Part shown: in pieces, positions 1-12,439 of the stretch | How the letters are laid out: each line of letters begins with the position of its first letter | Position numbering within the stretch: position 1 is the first letter of the stretch | Assembly: GCA_943736015.1 (NCBI GenBank) | Contig: OX031066.1 | Location: forward strand, 6,882,245 to 6,946,244 | DNA length: 64,000 bases | Source of the DNA: Tridacna crocea | Taxonomy: Eukaryota > Mollusca > Bivalvia > Cardiida > Cardiidae | Reading direction: 5' to 3' | Notes under the pieces: model-generated | The model's input: the letters and a program-made list of their open reading frames with translations, nothing else | Told to the model about the DNA's origin: nothing | Database searches by the model: none | Position numbers and translations under genes: made by a program

Positions 1-38
1 GAGGAGGATAAATAAATAAATATATAAATAAATAAAAG
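1..38. repeat. (AAAT)n microsatellite
   Basis: Irregular run of AAAT/TAAA units at the window start. Nothing gene-like was found between here and about 905. Confidence 0.7.
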
Positions 39-904
39 TGAAATATTGGCCTTTACAACCGCTTTGTCCTTCACTGCTCCCACGCCTATTCCATCCAAAC
101 CACGATTGGACTGGAGTTTCAACTTGCATACCAACTGCTTTTTTGTTATATATCCTGAATACTGTGGCGTAATTGATCCCATAACATTGTCCTACTTTTT
201 CATGTTTGCCAATTAACCCTCTACAATTCTGATTGTTTCACTGTTATCTGTTAATGTATCGAATATTTGCGATCAGTTTGAATTCAGTGATATTTCTTTA
301 TGGACAATGACTTTTGACGGTGCTTAGAAATCTCTGGGGGTCCAACATTCCGAAAGCAACAGTTACTGTTTGTCTGAGGAAAAGGTAAAGGCATATATGG
401 TCATGTTACTTGATAAAAAGTACGATAGAACCCCAAACGTATGTTATATGACAGAATAAGTCGCGAGTTTCTTAGAAAAGGAAACCTGTATACAGTGCAA
501 GACAAAGTATGCAACACAAGCACGCAAGAAACACACAAACGAAAAAAAAGTTAAGTGATTCAGCTTAATTCCCCTCGAGGCCATGAAACTTAAAAACAGC
601 AGCGCTAAATCTGTCAAAAATCTGTTTTTCTCATTTAAATATGACAAAAATCCCCTAGGTGTGATTCTACATTTTTTGTTTTCAGTCTTGAATTATTGTT
701 TATTTAAGCTGTTTTCCAGGATGAAGTACAAATCTAATTATTGAATTCAAACTGAAACTTGACACATGGATTCCCCGGAAGGTATTTTATCAGCTTTAAT
801 AACAATATCCATTTGCATTGTATTGACATAAAGCATTAATTAGGGTCATATAGGCATTTGCAATAAACATAACTAGGTAGAACAGACCCTTTCGCTATAG
901 GGTA

Positions 905-1062
905 ATATAACAGATGGTGCTAGTGATGATGAGGTACAGCATCGGCCTCGTTACTATATCGTCCCTAGTTCGATACCCTGGAGCAGGTCTCAACTTTAGG
1001 ATTGCTCATTGGCCCAACCATTCGGGCCAAGTATTGTTGAGGTTCCAAGGAACCAGAATCTG
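905..1062 (+). repeat. Decayed tRNA-derived SINE
   Basis: Contains a box A-like stretch (GTGCTAGTGATGATGAGG), the typical SINE anticodon-arm text CGGCCTCGTTA, and a box B-like AGTTCGATACCC, followed by an unrelated body. Order and spacing suit a Pol III tRNA-type head; the sequence is too degraded to be a working tRNA gene. Confidence 0.45.
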
Positions 1063-1319
1063 GAGTGATTAGCGCAAGTTGTACGAAGATGTTTCTCAAT
1101 CTATGTATTGTTGGAACAAAGAGTACATTTCATCGTTCTAAACTGAAAGAAGAAAAAAGTCGATTAACATGCCTATGTAAAAGTGAAACTTGGATCTACA
1201 TCCACCGTCTACATGTAAAGTCAAGCCTATATATATATTTTTTTAAATCTTACTTAATTTCAGTGTTTTTGCAGCTGTCGAAAGGTATAAGGTATGTTTA
1301 TGTTTTTGGCTAAGAAAAG

Positions 1320-1815
1320 TTTAAACCTTTGCCAGACGATCTAAATTGTCCAAATTGAAAACATTTGCAGATGACATCAAAAGAATAAATTTAATGGAGT
1401 GCAACACGCGAAAAGGGTCATTCGGACATTTGCGTAAGTGTCGTGTCGGATTAGCCTGCGCAGTCCGCGCAGGCTAATCCGAGACGGCACTTTACGACTA
1501 AATTAGATTTTGTGATACAGTAGACTTGCGTAAAACAGAAAATCACATAAAATCGGAAAGTGTCGTTTCGGATTAGCCTGTGCAGACTGCACACGCTGAT
1601 CATAGACGACACTTTACGCAAATGTCCGAATGACCCTTTTCGGGAGTTGCACTCCAAATTTAATGTAAATCAAATAATGGATTTTGTCTTTGATAGGATG
1701 TTATTTGTAAGGAAAGGAGAAAATGCTGGTTATTAGCATTTTCTCCTTTATGCAAAATGTTTTCAGGAGGCTTCTCTCTTCAGATCGTTAAGATGCGGGA
1801 CCGTGTGGTAAAAGA
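1320..1815 (-). mobile_element. MITE family A copy split by a family C insertion
   Basis: Outer parts match family A in reverse orientation: TTTAAACCTTTGCCAGACGA on the left, the core GGAGAAAATGCTGGT at 1717-1731 and the degraded right end GTGTGGTAAAAG. The element is interrupted at 1396-1655 by a different palindromic element, so A was there first. Confidence 0.7.
1396..1655. mobile_element. MITE family C with 9-bp target duplication
   Basis: 260-bp element with inverted ends GGAGTGCAAC / GTTGCACTCC extending into CGAAAAGGGTCATTCGGAC. It contains two internal palindromes built on GGATTAGCCTGCGCAG. It is flanked on both sides by AAATTTAAT (1387-1395 and 1656-1664), a 9-bp target-site duplication that fits Mutator-type better than hAT (8 bp) elements. 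Confidence 0.8.
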
Positions 1816-3362
1816 TAAATGACATTATCTTTTAACTATATTACCTTGAGATTAAGAAAACATTGTGAATGCATCCAAACAATTATCAACGACACAAAAG
1901 TATACTTAACGACGTATATGACAATTCTTCGCGCCCATCCTCCTGCGTATGTTTTTTTGTGGTGGATATTGAATAAAAGGTAAATCTTTGTTTGTTTTTT
2001 TTTATATAATGGTAATACTAGAGCTGCACTGCGTCAAATAGCACTTTCTTCGGCTAAAAGAGAAAAAAAATGGATCTTTGAACTGTCACCTTGGAATAAT
2101 TTAAATGTTGCTGACACGGTGCCACACACCAAATAAGGAAACAAAGGCAGATAATTTAAGGTTGTGAAAGTATAGCTATTTCCACTTTGAAAGTTATTAT
2201 TAGGAAGGAGAAATCGCTCTTATTGAACAATTTCACCTTTTCCCACCATATCTGCTAGGCTTTTATCCTATATTTTCGTTTAATAAATAAATAAATACAT
2301 CTTCCACAGTGACCTTCAATCTTGTTTTTTGACAAAAAAAGCACCGGTAGGTAACTTTTTTTCTAACTGTTTAGAATATAAAAACTATAAATGTGGAAAG
2401 CTTAAGAAAAATCTATCTGTTAGAAAGTATGTATTTTTTTAAGATTAGCCCATAACCCGATCAAATTATCTCCCTCTTTAACTCAATAGTCTATGTATAA
2501 CATGCATATTTGTACATTTACCAGGCTTTTATATGTTTTTTGTGCAAAAATATATCAATTTTTAGTGAAATGATGTATATCTGTATATTATTACTGTAAT
2601 TTTCCCATCTAACAGACCATTAAAGAGAATAATCTCCTAGAGACATGATGAAAGTTGTGTGTGCAAAGTTTGGTTATAAATCTGTTCTGAAAATAATGTC
2701 ATATACATCGCTAAGTCCTTTTTTACTTTCCAAGGTAATCATGCATTGGATATTAACATCCTATGTCAGTCATTCACATTTCCATTTCCATTTAGTAAAG
2801 CTCTGTTGTGGCGCATAGAATGAAAGTATAACGAACAGTCTTTCATTGTAATGCAACCGTATGCCGTTTTATTCGACATTGTCCATTCATAAACAAGGGA
2901 TGATGCAGTCGATGAAATTAAAAAAAAAAATGCACATCTAATCATTGTAACGGTTAGTGACATTGAAGTTACATTTTCGTTTACCTGGGAGTTAACCGAA
3001 AATACATTTCACTTTCGCTCGACTTTCAGTTGAAATCGTAACATTTTTGTGTGTGTGTTTTTTTTTGCCAGTATAAATGACGGATATAAAATTTTGTTTC
3101 AGGGGATATATTTTAAGAATTTTGATTCCCTGGCATTGAATTTGACACTTTAAAGCTAATGACCATGATCATACTCAAAATCAAGAAATAATATTTCATA
3201 TTGGAAATTAAAACATTTAAGAAAGTCCAATTAACAAACTGTCTTTGGCGTATGATGAGTAGTACCATTGAAAAGTAATCAGGTCATCCCAAGGATTTTA
3301 ATCTTAACATGGAAAGACGGGATTGTGTTTTACATCTGGAAAAGGCCACAGAGGAATAACAT

Positions 3363-3590
3363 TTAACCCATTACCACACAACCCCTACTTTTGACGACCC
3401 CGAGAAAGAAGCTTTTAGAAAACATTGTCGGAAAAGGAGAATTGCTGGTAACCAGCATTTTCTCCTTTTTTCACAATGTTTTCTACTCTTCACAAAACAA
3501 ATTTCAAATTTGCAGTCACTTTTATTTTGTCGTCTGCAAAATCTTTGAATTTTGACAAACCTAAAATATTGTCTTTTGGTAATGGGTTAA
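3363..3590 (+). mobile_element. MITE family A (complete)
   Basis: Complete copy from TTAACCCATTACC to GGTAATGGGTTAA with the central palindrome GCTGGTAACCAGC and flanking GGAGAA/TTCTCC arms. The conserved right half reads CAGTCACTTTTATTTTGTCG. See the first finding for the family description. Confidence 0.9.
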
Positions 3591-4943
3591 GGTCGTATTG
3601 ACACAGTTTAACGATCTGCTTTATTTCACCTTCTTGTATAACAAGGAATTGTAGTTGACAAGCGAACCCTTTTATTGACATTTGAAAGCATACGCTTCTC
3701 GTTGTTGCCACAGTAAGGTTTACGTTTCCAGCAGTTATACCGTTGAAAACAGATTAACAGATGTAGAAGTCGATAGTAATTTGCTTGTAAAAGATGATTA
3801 TTTTTGCACCAATGTTTACCTTTCGGAGAACAAGTAAAATAGGCAGATTCTTTCCTTCTTTTTAAGTTTCTTTTCTGAGTTTTGTGTGGGTATGTTTTTC
3901 ATTTGGATATTAAATATCTTTGACATTTAATTCTGACTTTGTTTAACTTTTTTTTATCTGTTTGTATTTTCAGGACATCAAGACCTTGGACAGAGCTATA
4001 GTTGGCCTAGTCAACATTAAAGCTCAAAATATGCAACCATCGAAAGTATTTCTTTGTTTTTGTATCTTCAGCCTAGTTTTTTTTAAGAATACTGGAGAAT
4101 CCCGACAGATCTGCCAGTTAAATGCAGAAAATTAGCATTCCTGTTGTTGATCTAAATTAATCAAAATAAAGTTGCCAAACTGAAGTTAACGTTACTTCTT
4201 ATTTGTATTGTCCTTAGATTCTCTATAAATTTCAAGTATCTAAGGTTTGACCCAATTCGTTATTTTATAGTCATGAACATGTACTCCATTTTTGGGAACA
4301 AAACAAAACTCTATTTTATTAGTAAAAATAAATTAGGTAGTCACTCTTTGTCAAATACTATTATATTATTTCTTTGTATTATGGGCCGGTGGCTTAGATA
4401 CTGAATAAAATGTCTATGCCTTTATCCATAACTTTTGAATCCAAGATTTTTAACGCCCTCAGAGTATGATTGTTCTGGAAAAACCCTGAGGGCAAATGGC
4501 GGACAGCTAAAGAGTTCCCTGGGTACTCCTTCCTTTGAGAAATTACAGTCAAAGCTTCATAAATATGCCTACACAGCCTTTTGTGACCGTGCCAGTAATA
4601 TGCAGAAAGTGCAAACCAAGATCAAACTGCACAGACAAGCCTTCTAATCTGAATCTATGTTCTCCTGTTTTCTATTTGCTGCATGTACCGCATGTATAAT
4701 CAACGATTAAATGCAAAAAGATGTACTGAAATATTGTTCTGCATTAGTAAACAAAGTGCACATGTATTTGCATGATAACAATTAAGACCACTCTAGGGAT
4801 AAAAAATGGAAAATCCTAGGAGTTGACGGTCTGTAATCTCTAGACAATGATATTCTATTAATGTAACATTAACAGACAGGATTTTGGTCTATAAATGTTA
4901 AGCGGAACAGGAACTAAACCTTGGCGTCAGGCAATTTTTCACT

Positions 4944-5028
4944 GTTAACGCTTAGGATATTAAGCGCGACTCACTGACCCTTGTAGGTTAGGGATAGACT
5001 GCACAGAACGTGTAGGCTTATCTTTTTC
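4944..5028. repeat. Palindromic family D, decayed fragment
   Basis: Contains AAGCGCGACTCACTGACC and GACTGCACAGAACGTG, which match intact copies at 36.8, 54.8 and 63.3 kb, but the second arm is lost. Confidence 0.55.
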
Positions 5029-6091
5029 TATTCAATGTCCAATCTTGAACTTATTTTGTTTCCTCACAGATGCATTTGAAATTGCATAATTTGCATTTTT
5101 TATTATCAGCTTGAAGATTTTCGTTTTACTTATCTAGCGGGATAAGAGTTATTCGTGAATAATTGTTTATACCGAACTGGCTCAGTTATCATAAAATTTC
5201 TGAACGAGGGAAGGATGAAGAAAATTTCACGGTTATATCTGGCTAGTTTTTAAATTCAAATCTTCGACTTTGTTCAGAGTTTTAATTTTTAACAGAGCAT
5301 TGGTTGCTAAATAGACTATGATTTGTTCTTAAATTACTGCAAAAGACTTGCTAACTTGGATCGTAATTCTAAGGCATTATTGCCTTGTACATGACTGTAT
5401 ACGATTTTACCGGCTTTCTTTGCAGGACATACACAGCAACGAGACAGCTACAATGCTTCCACTTTGTTTGTGTTTTTTTTTTTTCCAATCACAGCCAGTG
5501 TAACCGAGTCAAAGTATTGTCTTTTTGCATGAAAACAGCCACTTGGAGTGGTTCGATTCTTTATTTCAAAGATAGGATATAAAATAAGCCTGCAGATTTC
5601 TAAACAACAGGGTACGGGTTTAATTTGGTGTTATGGTTATTGGTTCATCGGGTCGACTTGACAATTATACTTAATTCTGCATGTATCGGTTGATTGCGTT
5701 GAAAGTACCGTAACAGCAAAATCACAAAAGTTTGATAATCAAACACAAGGAAGGGTAGGTCTTGAATAATGCATTAGCTTTTCTGACTTAATTGTCTCAC
5801 CTGCGAAGTCTCAATCCCTGAGCATGGTCTGAAGTGTGTCAGCTTGTTTGACCTTTCTATCAGCGAATCTGTATCTTTAAGGGGTTTTACACAAATACAA
5901 TTCAAACGGCAGTTTTAAGTTTTACTACAAGAAAATATTGATGCATTTAACATAAATGACGCCGCAAATCAATTGCTTCTGAAATAAGTCACATTATTTC
6001 ACAACCAAAGTAAATTTATGCAGAACTAGGTGCGAAATGAACTGAAAAGTCCTAAAGAATCCTTAGAATGCAACTTGAATTAAAAAAGAAA

Positions 6092-6111
6092 AAATAATAA
6101 TAATAATAAGA
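6092..6111. repeat. (AAT)n microsatellite
   Basis: Short AAT run inside an otherwise unrecognised AT-rich stretch. Confidence 0.7.
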
Positions 6112-6245
6112 ATGGTAAGACACAATCGTAGCCATTCTTCGGCAAAATTTAACCTTATTTCAATTGAAGCTATGTACAAAAGCAACTGTAGAACACAACA
6201 AAAAAGTTTTAAAAGTAGGTTCCGAATTAATAAATTGATATTAAA

Positions 6246-6394
6246 AAATGGGTATGAAATGACCAAAGTGTTTACGAGATGATCGAAGTAAGTAAGTACG
6301 AAATGACCAAAATAAAAAGAATCAGTGGGTACAAAATGACCAAAAATTGAACAAAATGGCCTAGGTACAAATTGACCTAGTTACGAAATGACTT
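6246..6394. repeat. Degenerate short tandem repeat (TACGAAATGACC units)
   Basis: At least six imperfect copies of TACGAAATGACCAAA separated by variable spacers, directly left of the fold-back structure. Confidence 0.7.
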
Positions 6395-7293
6395 GAAGCC
6401 GAGTAAACAATATGGCTGCCTCCATAGGTACTTTTCAAAACCTAATAAAAATATAGTGCCTCATGCGGCGCCACAATTATACGATCATCTCTCGTAATCA
6501 GATTACCAAGCTTGTAATAGCTTGGATATGTAGCAACCAGTTTTGCAATAAAAACGAGAGTTGCAATAAAATGTTCATATACGCGTATATCATATTCGAT
6601 CGTTTCCCAATCGAAACCAAATTAGAGTGCAATTTAATGTTAGGATGGATTATGTGAGACCTAAATTAAGTTACTGAAAGTGATTAAATACCGTAAATAA
6701 CTTGAATTATGATTTCTTAGGAAACAATATGTTTTTAATCAGTATTGCAATAAATTATTGCAAAATTCTTTGCGATGACAGAACCTTTATTACATTTCAC
6801 TTCACAACCAGTTTTGCAATAAAAAAAGAATTGCAATGAAATAATTATATATATCAAATTCAATCGTTTTCCAATTAAGACCAAATGAGAGTGCACGTTT
6901 ATGTTGAATTGAATAGTGCAAGACCTAAATAATGTTACAGAAAGAGTGCTTCAAAGACCAATAAGAACATTTAAGGCTATACACTTTTTAGGCTGAAATT
7001 TTTGAAAATTATCATAAAGCCGATTTGATAAGGTAAACAACACTAAATTCCGACTGCATAGGAAACAGTATGTCTAAAACCAGTATTGCAATGAATTATT
7101 GAAAAACTCGTTGCGATTACAGAAAATTTATTACATTTTACTTCGCAACTGGTTTTTAAATAAAAACGAGAAATACAATCAAATGATTATGTGTACCATA
7201 TTCGATCGTTTTTCAATCAAAACCAAATTAGAGTGCAATTTTATTTTGGATACTATTATTTAAGACCTGAATAAAATTACAGAATGTGAAAAT

Positions 7294-7319
7294 GAAAAAA
7301 AAAAAAAAAAAAAAAAAAC
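7294..7319. repeat. Poly(A) run
   Basis: About 25 consecutive A residues inside the left arm of the fold-back structure. Confidence 0.85.
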
Positions 7320-7980
7320 AATGAAAGCATTTATTGCTAATCTCCTTTTAGGACTAAATGTTTAGAAACTGTCATAAAGTCAATTACATACCATAAAGAA
7401 TTTTAAATTTGACTCCTTAAGAAACAATAAGTCTTAAACCAGTATTACAGTAAATTATTGCAAAACTTTTTTGCGATGACAGAAAGTTTATTACCGTTCA
7501 CTTCACAGCTAGTTTAGCAAGAAAAACGAGACTTGCAATAGAATCATTATATCATTTTCGACTATTTTCCAATCAAAGCCATGTTCCACCAGATTCTTTT
7601 GAAGCTTTAAAAGAATAATTGCATTGTCATTAGGGCGAGTCCTATCGAAAATTAACAGATTCCATTGGAAAACCCAGAAAAAAGGATCATATGGAACTTT
7701 CCTATTATGCAATAAGGACGAATTGTCATCCGATTCTTTTGAAACTTTTTATGACTGTATATTCAATAGGATGAATACTGTTTAGAATTGGATGATTCCA
7801 TTGGAAACATGAGAAAAGGAGCCTTATAACTCTTTCGTCAGAATTCCTTAATTCCTTCAATTACTAATAGGGCCTTCGATTTTTATTTGATTTCTTTAAA
7901 AGATTCCCTGAAAATAGACAAGTAAGACTAATTTGTTTTCACATCCACCAGTCTTTTGAAACAGTTATCAGTTTTTTTTA

Positions 7981-8200
7981 ATCCTCCGAAGCGAAGCGGG
8001 GTGGGTGGTTTGGGGGGGGGGGGTTATAGTAAGAGTCTTCGTCTGCCAGTCTGTCTGTCAGTCATTCCTTTGCCGCTCAATATCTGCTGAAGCCTTGATG
8101 CGATTTTGAAAATATCTTATACACTAGTGTATTTTGATGATACGATGTACACAGCGCATAATTAGGTCACCTAGCTTTAAGGTCAAGGTCTCAGCAGGGC
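7981..8200. repeat. Fragment of the CCGT-type dispersed repeat
   Basis: TCCTCCGAAGCGAAGCGGGG, a poly(G) run and CGTCTGCCAGTCTGTCTGTC resemble the start of the repeat at 11.3 kb (CCCCGAAGGGCGAGC then TCCGTCCG). It sits in the centre of the fold-back structure and may be a later insertion. Confidence 0.45.
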
Positions 8201-10019
8201 TCTAATGTCAATGCAATATATTCTTATTCCTTGTATATCTCTTCAACCTCTGGTCCTATTTTTCGGCCTCCGCATCGATAGATCATTTTATTGCAATTCT
8301 TGTTTTTATAGCAAAACTGATTATGAAGTGAAATGTAATAATTTTTCTATCATCGCAACAAGTTTTGTAATAATTTATTGCAATACTGGTGTAGATATGT
8401 TGTGACTTGATAATTCACAATTTATTGTTGTAAACGGTATTAAATTGACGTTATAAAGGTTTTAAAGAATTTAAGCCTTATTAGTGCTAAGTCTGAAATG
8501 TTCTTATTGTTCTTTGAATTATCACTTTCTGTAATTTTTTTAATGTCTTACATAATCTTATTTAAAAATAAATCGCTATCTAACTTGGCTTTGATTGGAA
8601 ATGGTCGAAAATGATACGATGCTTTTATTGCAATTCTCGTTTTTATTGCTATACTTGTTGTGAAGTGAAAAATGATAAATTTTCTGTCACCGCGACGAGT
8701 TTTGCAATAAATTATGGTTTAAAACATATTAATTCTAAAGCAGTTAAAATTCAATGCTGTTCACGGTATTTAATCCTTTTTATGAAATTTTCCAAAGATT
8801 TAAACCCTAAAAATGTTTAGTCTGAATTTTTTTTATAGGTCTGTAAAGCGCACTTTCTGCAACTTAATTTTGATTGAATAATGATCGAATATGATATGTA
8901 AACCATTTTATTGCAATGCAAAACTGGTTGTGAAGTGAAATGTAATAAAATTTATGTCATCGTAGCGAATTTTGCAATAATTTATTGCAATCCTGATTAA
9001 AGAAACTTTATTTCGGAAAGAGTCAGAATTCGATGATGTTTACGGTATTAAAGCGATTTTATGAAAGTTTCTAAAGATTTAAGCTTAAATACTGTTAAGC
9101 CTGAAATGTTATTGGTCTTTGAAGTGAACTTCCTGTAACATTATCCGATTTAGCATACAATTTCACTCTAATTTGGTTTTGATTGGAAAATGATCGAATA
9201 TGACATATATAATCATTTTTTCGCAATTCTCGTATTTATTGCAAAAAAACCCCAAAAAATGGTTGTGAAATGAAACACGATAAATTTTCTGTCATCACAA
9301 CGAGTTTTGCAATAATAAATTGCAATTATCGTTTTTACAGCAAAACTGGTTGCTCCATAGGTATATTATTTTTCAACTGCAAAAAGATATCTGATTAGAT
9401 AATATTCCCCGTACACTCGTGGCTGTGCAATGGGAAAAGTACACGTTAAAGCAAATTCCTTTCGGGAGCCCCCATATATATAAAGTTTACACTTTCAACA
9501 CAGCAACACTGTGGCGTATAGATCTCGTTCGATACGAGTCGCCCACAAAAAAAACATACTGAGTAGCCAGCATCGTAAACTGGCTAATCTCCCTTGATGG
9601 TTGTCAAGCGGAAAGAATGGATTGATTTTGTGAATAAACGAATATAGTTACCTATATTACCGTTCGTTGTCATTCTAAAATACTTGGGTTAAAAAGAACC
9701 GTCCCTTCATTATATATTTTACCGTTAAAGGATAACCTAATGGTCATTTGATACATCTAATGATCGTTCAATTTCGTAAACAAATCATTAAGATGCAAAA
9801 TTACTTACCTTGAAGTTGTTTAAATCTAAAAAGACGTTGATTTTCTATAGCAGTAACAGCGTCAAGTTCTTCAATCAAAAGGAAATAACTCGAAAATATA
9901 CATGCCATAGTTACGGTTCTTGCGCATGACACTTTGTCTCATGTACCATACAATAGGCCTGACTTAATATTTGAGTCGAACAATTAGAGCTCGTTCTGAG
10001 GATTAGGATGTTTCTGTTT

Positions 10020-11260
10020 TTTCTTGACTGGTCGGAGAGTAAGGACAGCCCGTCTAGTTTTCCCAATCCTGTCTTGGATATCTTGTTTTGTGCCTCCTGT
10101 TTTGCTGATCACGCTATCAACGTAGGTGAAGGTGTTTTCTTATTCAGTACTCTTTTACATATAGACTGAGTAGTGTGGTTTGTGTTGTATTTAGACAGAG
10201 ACACTTTGTTTCTGTGTTTCTTTAATATCGAACTCTAGTCCAGTGGTTTTTGCTACTTCCTGAAGTTGTTCCCTTTCTTTAATGTTCTGGTAAGCATGAG
10301 TAAACAGACCGATGCCGTAAGCAAAATCAAGGTCCTCTAGTGACTTTGTCATAATCAATTGGAGGCATCTTGGTTGATCTTTAGTATTTCTAAGAACCCA
10401 GTTTATCACAATGGAGATGATCAATGGAGAAAGTAGGCGGCCTTGTTTGGACTTGAAAAGCCCTGATAGTCAATATCATATCGTGGATAATAAGGCATGT
10501 ACTGTTGTACGGCCTACAAATCATATTTAGGATTTTTGAAGGAATTCCATCGTATCTGAGGATGTTCCATATTACATTACCATCAACCTTATCAAATGTC
10601 TTTTTGAAATGTACATTTATTGGTGCTTGTCATTCTTAAGATTGTACAATGATAATGCGGAGTGTTGCAATTAGGTCTGAACAAGATGTGAAGCCAGTTT
10701 GACATTGTCTTGATTTTACATCAATTGCTGATTTGATTCTCTAAAACTAACACGGGTTTGAATATTACTTTGGATAGACAGAAGGTATATCGCCAGATCA
10801 CCCTACGTTGGAAGTTTGCCTATATGACCTTTACATCATTCGTGGGGAGCCTGTTCTTCTTCCCATATTTTTTGAAAAAGGTCTAGCAGAGTCTCAGCTG
10901 TGAGCCATGAGGATGTCTAAACAGGGAGGATGTTATCAGAGCTTTTCTATTCTTTAGTTTCAATACAGCTGCTATAAATTCTTCTTTATCAGACCTGTAA
11001 AAAATATTGAGGTCTGGTTCTTTTCATAAACCGAAGGGTCTCTCACAGGAGATCCTTGTAAGAATTCTTCATATCGTTCTTTCTACCTGTTTTGGTTTCA
11101 ATTCTCATGACAATTTAGCCATGCTTATCTTTAAAAGGTTTGGTTATGTTGTCCCTGTTCCTGTCAATTGCCGAGTAGTGTTGTAATATTGTGAAGAGTT
11201 CTCATGCTGCCTTGATGAGCTGCTTCTTGAGCATGACAGGCTAGCTTGTGAACATGATCA
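10020..11260 (-). pseudogene. Decayed non-LTR retrotransposon reverse transcriptase (LINE)
   Basis: Fragments of a reverse transcriptase in shifting minus-strand frames: near 11.2 kb an ACHAQEAAHQGS-like stretch, near 10.68 kb FTSCSDLIATLRIIIVQS, near 10.35 kb LEDLDFAYGIGLFTHAYQ, and near 10.1 kb FTYVDSVISKTGGTKQDIQD followed by RIGKTRRAVLTLRPV. The LEDLDFADD catalytic block has become FAYG, so the active site is destroyed. Order and spacing fit the palm and thumb of LINE elements common in molluscs; the clade (RTE- or Jockey-like) cannot be fixed. Many stops; no endonuclease part found. Confidence 0.8.
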
Positions 11261-11309
11261 CCTTTGTCTTTTCAAGCTATCCTTTCCATTTCGCTGTTTA
11301 TGGCATTTT

Positions 11310-12260
11310 TATGCTCCCCGAAGGGCGAGCATATAGTAGCCGCTTCGTCTGTCCGTCCGTCCGTCCGTCTGTCCTTCCGTCCGTCCGTCCGTCCGTCCGT
11401 CCGAAGCCATTTCTTCACAACCCTGGACCAAATTAAATAAAACTTCATATATGAACTCTTTAGGGTAAAGCGCTAATGAATCTTTCCCAGTTTTTGAATT
11501 TGACCCCGTGTCATGGAAAAAAAGAGGCCTAATGCAAAATTGCAATTTTTACTAATATCTCGTTCAGTTTTCGTCAAAATTTCATGAAACTTCATGGTTG
11601 TATTGTTAATGGAAAGTTTCAGAGTATGCCTTTGCTATTTTTAATCTAGGCTTTTTTTTAAGTTAACATTTTGTCATGGAAAAAGGGTTTTCTTTTGCCA
11701 AATTCAAATTTTTACTGATATGTCATTCAGTTTTTATCAAAATTTTATTAAACTTTATGGTTATATTGTTTTTTTAAAGTTTCACAATGTGCTCTGCTTT
11801 CTTTATGTATTTTTCAATTTGACCCTCTATCATGGAAAAGGGTAAAATACCAAGGAAAAAGGGGCCTTAATGCAAAATTGCAATTTTTACTAATATCTCG
11901 TTCAGTTTCTGTCAAAATTTCATGAATCTTCATAGTTATATCTTGTTTTTAGAAGTTGCAACATGTGCCCTTATTATTTTCAATCTATGAATTATTAATG
12001 CGCAAATACCTCTTTCCTGGTTTCTCAATTTGAGGCTGCATCACGGAAAAAGGGGACTTCATGGAAAAAAAGTTTTTCACTAGTATCTCCTACATCAGTG
12101 CTCAAAACTTTGTGAAATTTAAAATCTGATCTTTTTTTAACGTTGTCCAGGTAGATTTCCTTTTTTTGAAAAAGAGTCATTCTGTTGGCAAAGAAAGTCA
12201 AAAATCGTTTCATCACAATACCATGGTTAACGCCCAGATAAATGTCAAAATTTGTTTTCA
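11310..12260. repeat. Dispersed repeat with CCGT satellite and ~170-bp direct repeats
   Basis: Begins CTCCCCGAAGGGCGAGCATA, followed by (TCCG)n at 11350-11403, then three to four imperfect direct repeats containing GCAATTTTTACTAATATCTC and CATGAAACTTCATGG near 11533, 11700, 11875 and 12065. Probably one non-coding repeat family; no protein supported. Confidence 0.6.
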
Positions 12261-12327
12261 TTCACATTCCTTTACTGGGTCCTATGTATAGTAGAAACAA
12301 AATGGCTGTTTAGAAATTCGTTTCAGT

Positions 12328-12439
12328 GTAGATCAAGAACATACTGCATAGACCAGTAGACCAAGAACATGCTGCAAAGACAAGTAGATCAAGAACATAC
12401 TGCACTTACCAGTAGACCAAGAACATATTGCACAGACCA
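12328..12439 (+). repeat. 28-bp tandem repeat, four copies
   Basis: Four units of 28 bases, each a variant of GTAGATCAAGAACATACTGC plus eight bases, starting at 12328, 12356, 12384 and 12412. Units alternate between GATCAAG and GACCAAG, which suggests a doubled 56-bp step. Confidence 0.9.

Larger units (their letters stand above)
6531..9353. mobile_element. Large fold-back element with tandem-repeat arms
   Basis: The left arm carries four units starting with an AACCAGTTTTGCAATAAAA-like text near 6534, 6807, 7147 and 7507. Each is followed by an ATTCGATCGTTTTCCAATC-like and a TTAGAGTGCAATTT-like block. The right arm carries the reverse complements near 8280, 8627, 8905, 9215 and 9328 and ends GCAAAACTGGTTGCT, mirroring the left terminus AGCAACCAGTTTTGC. 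Units are about 280-360 bp. The centre (7560-8270) holds different sequence. This architecture resembles Foldback-type elements; no transposase was seen. Confidence 0.65.
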
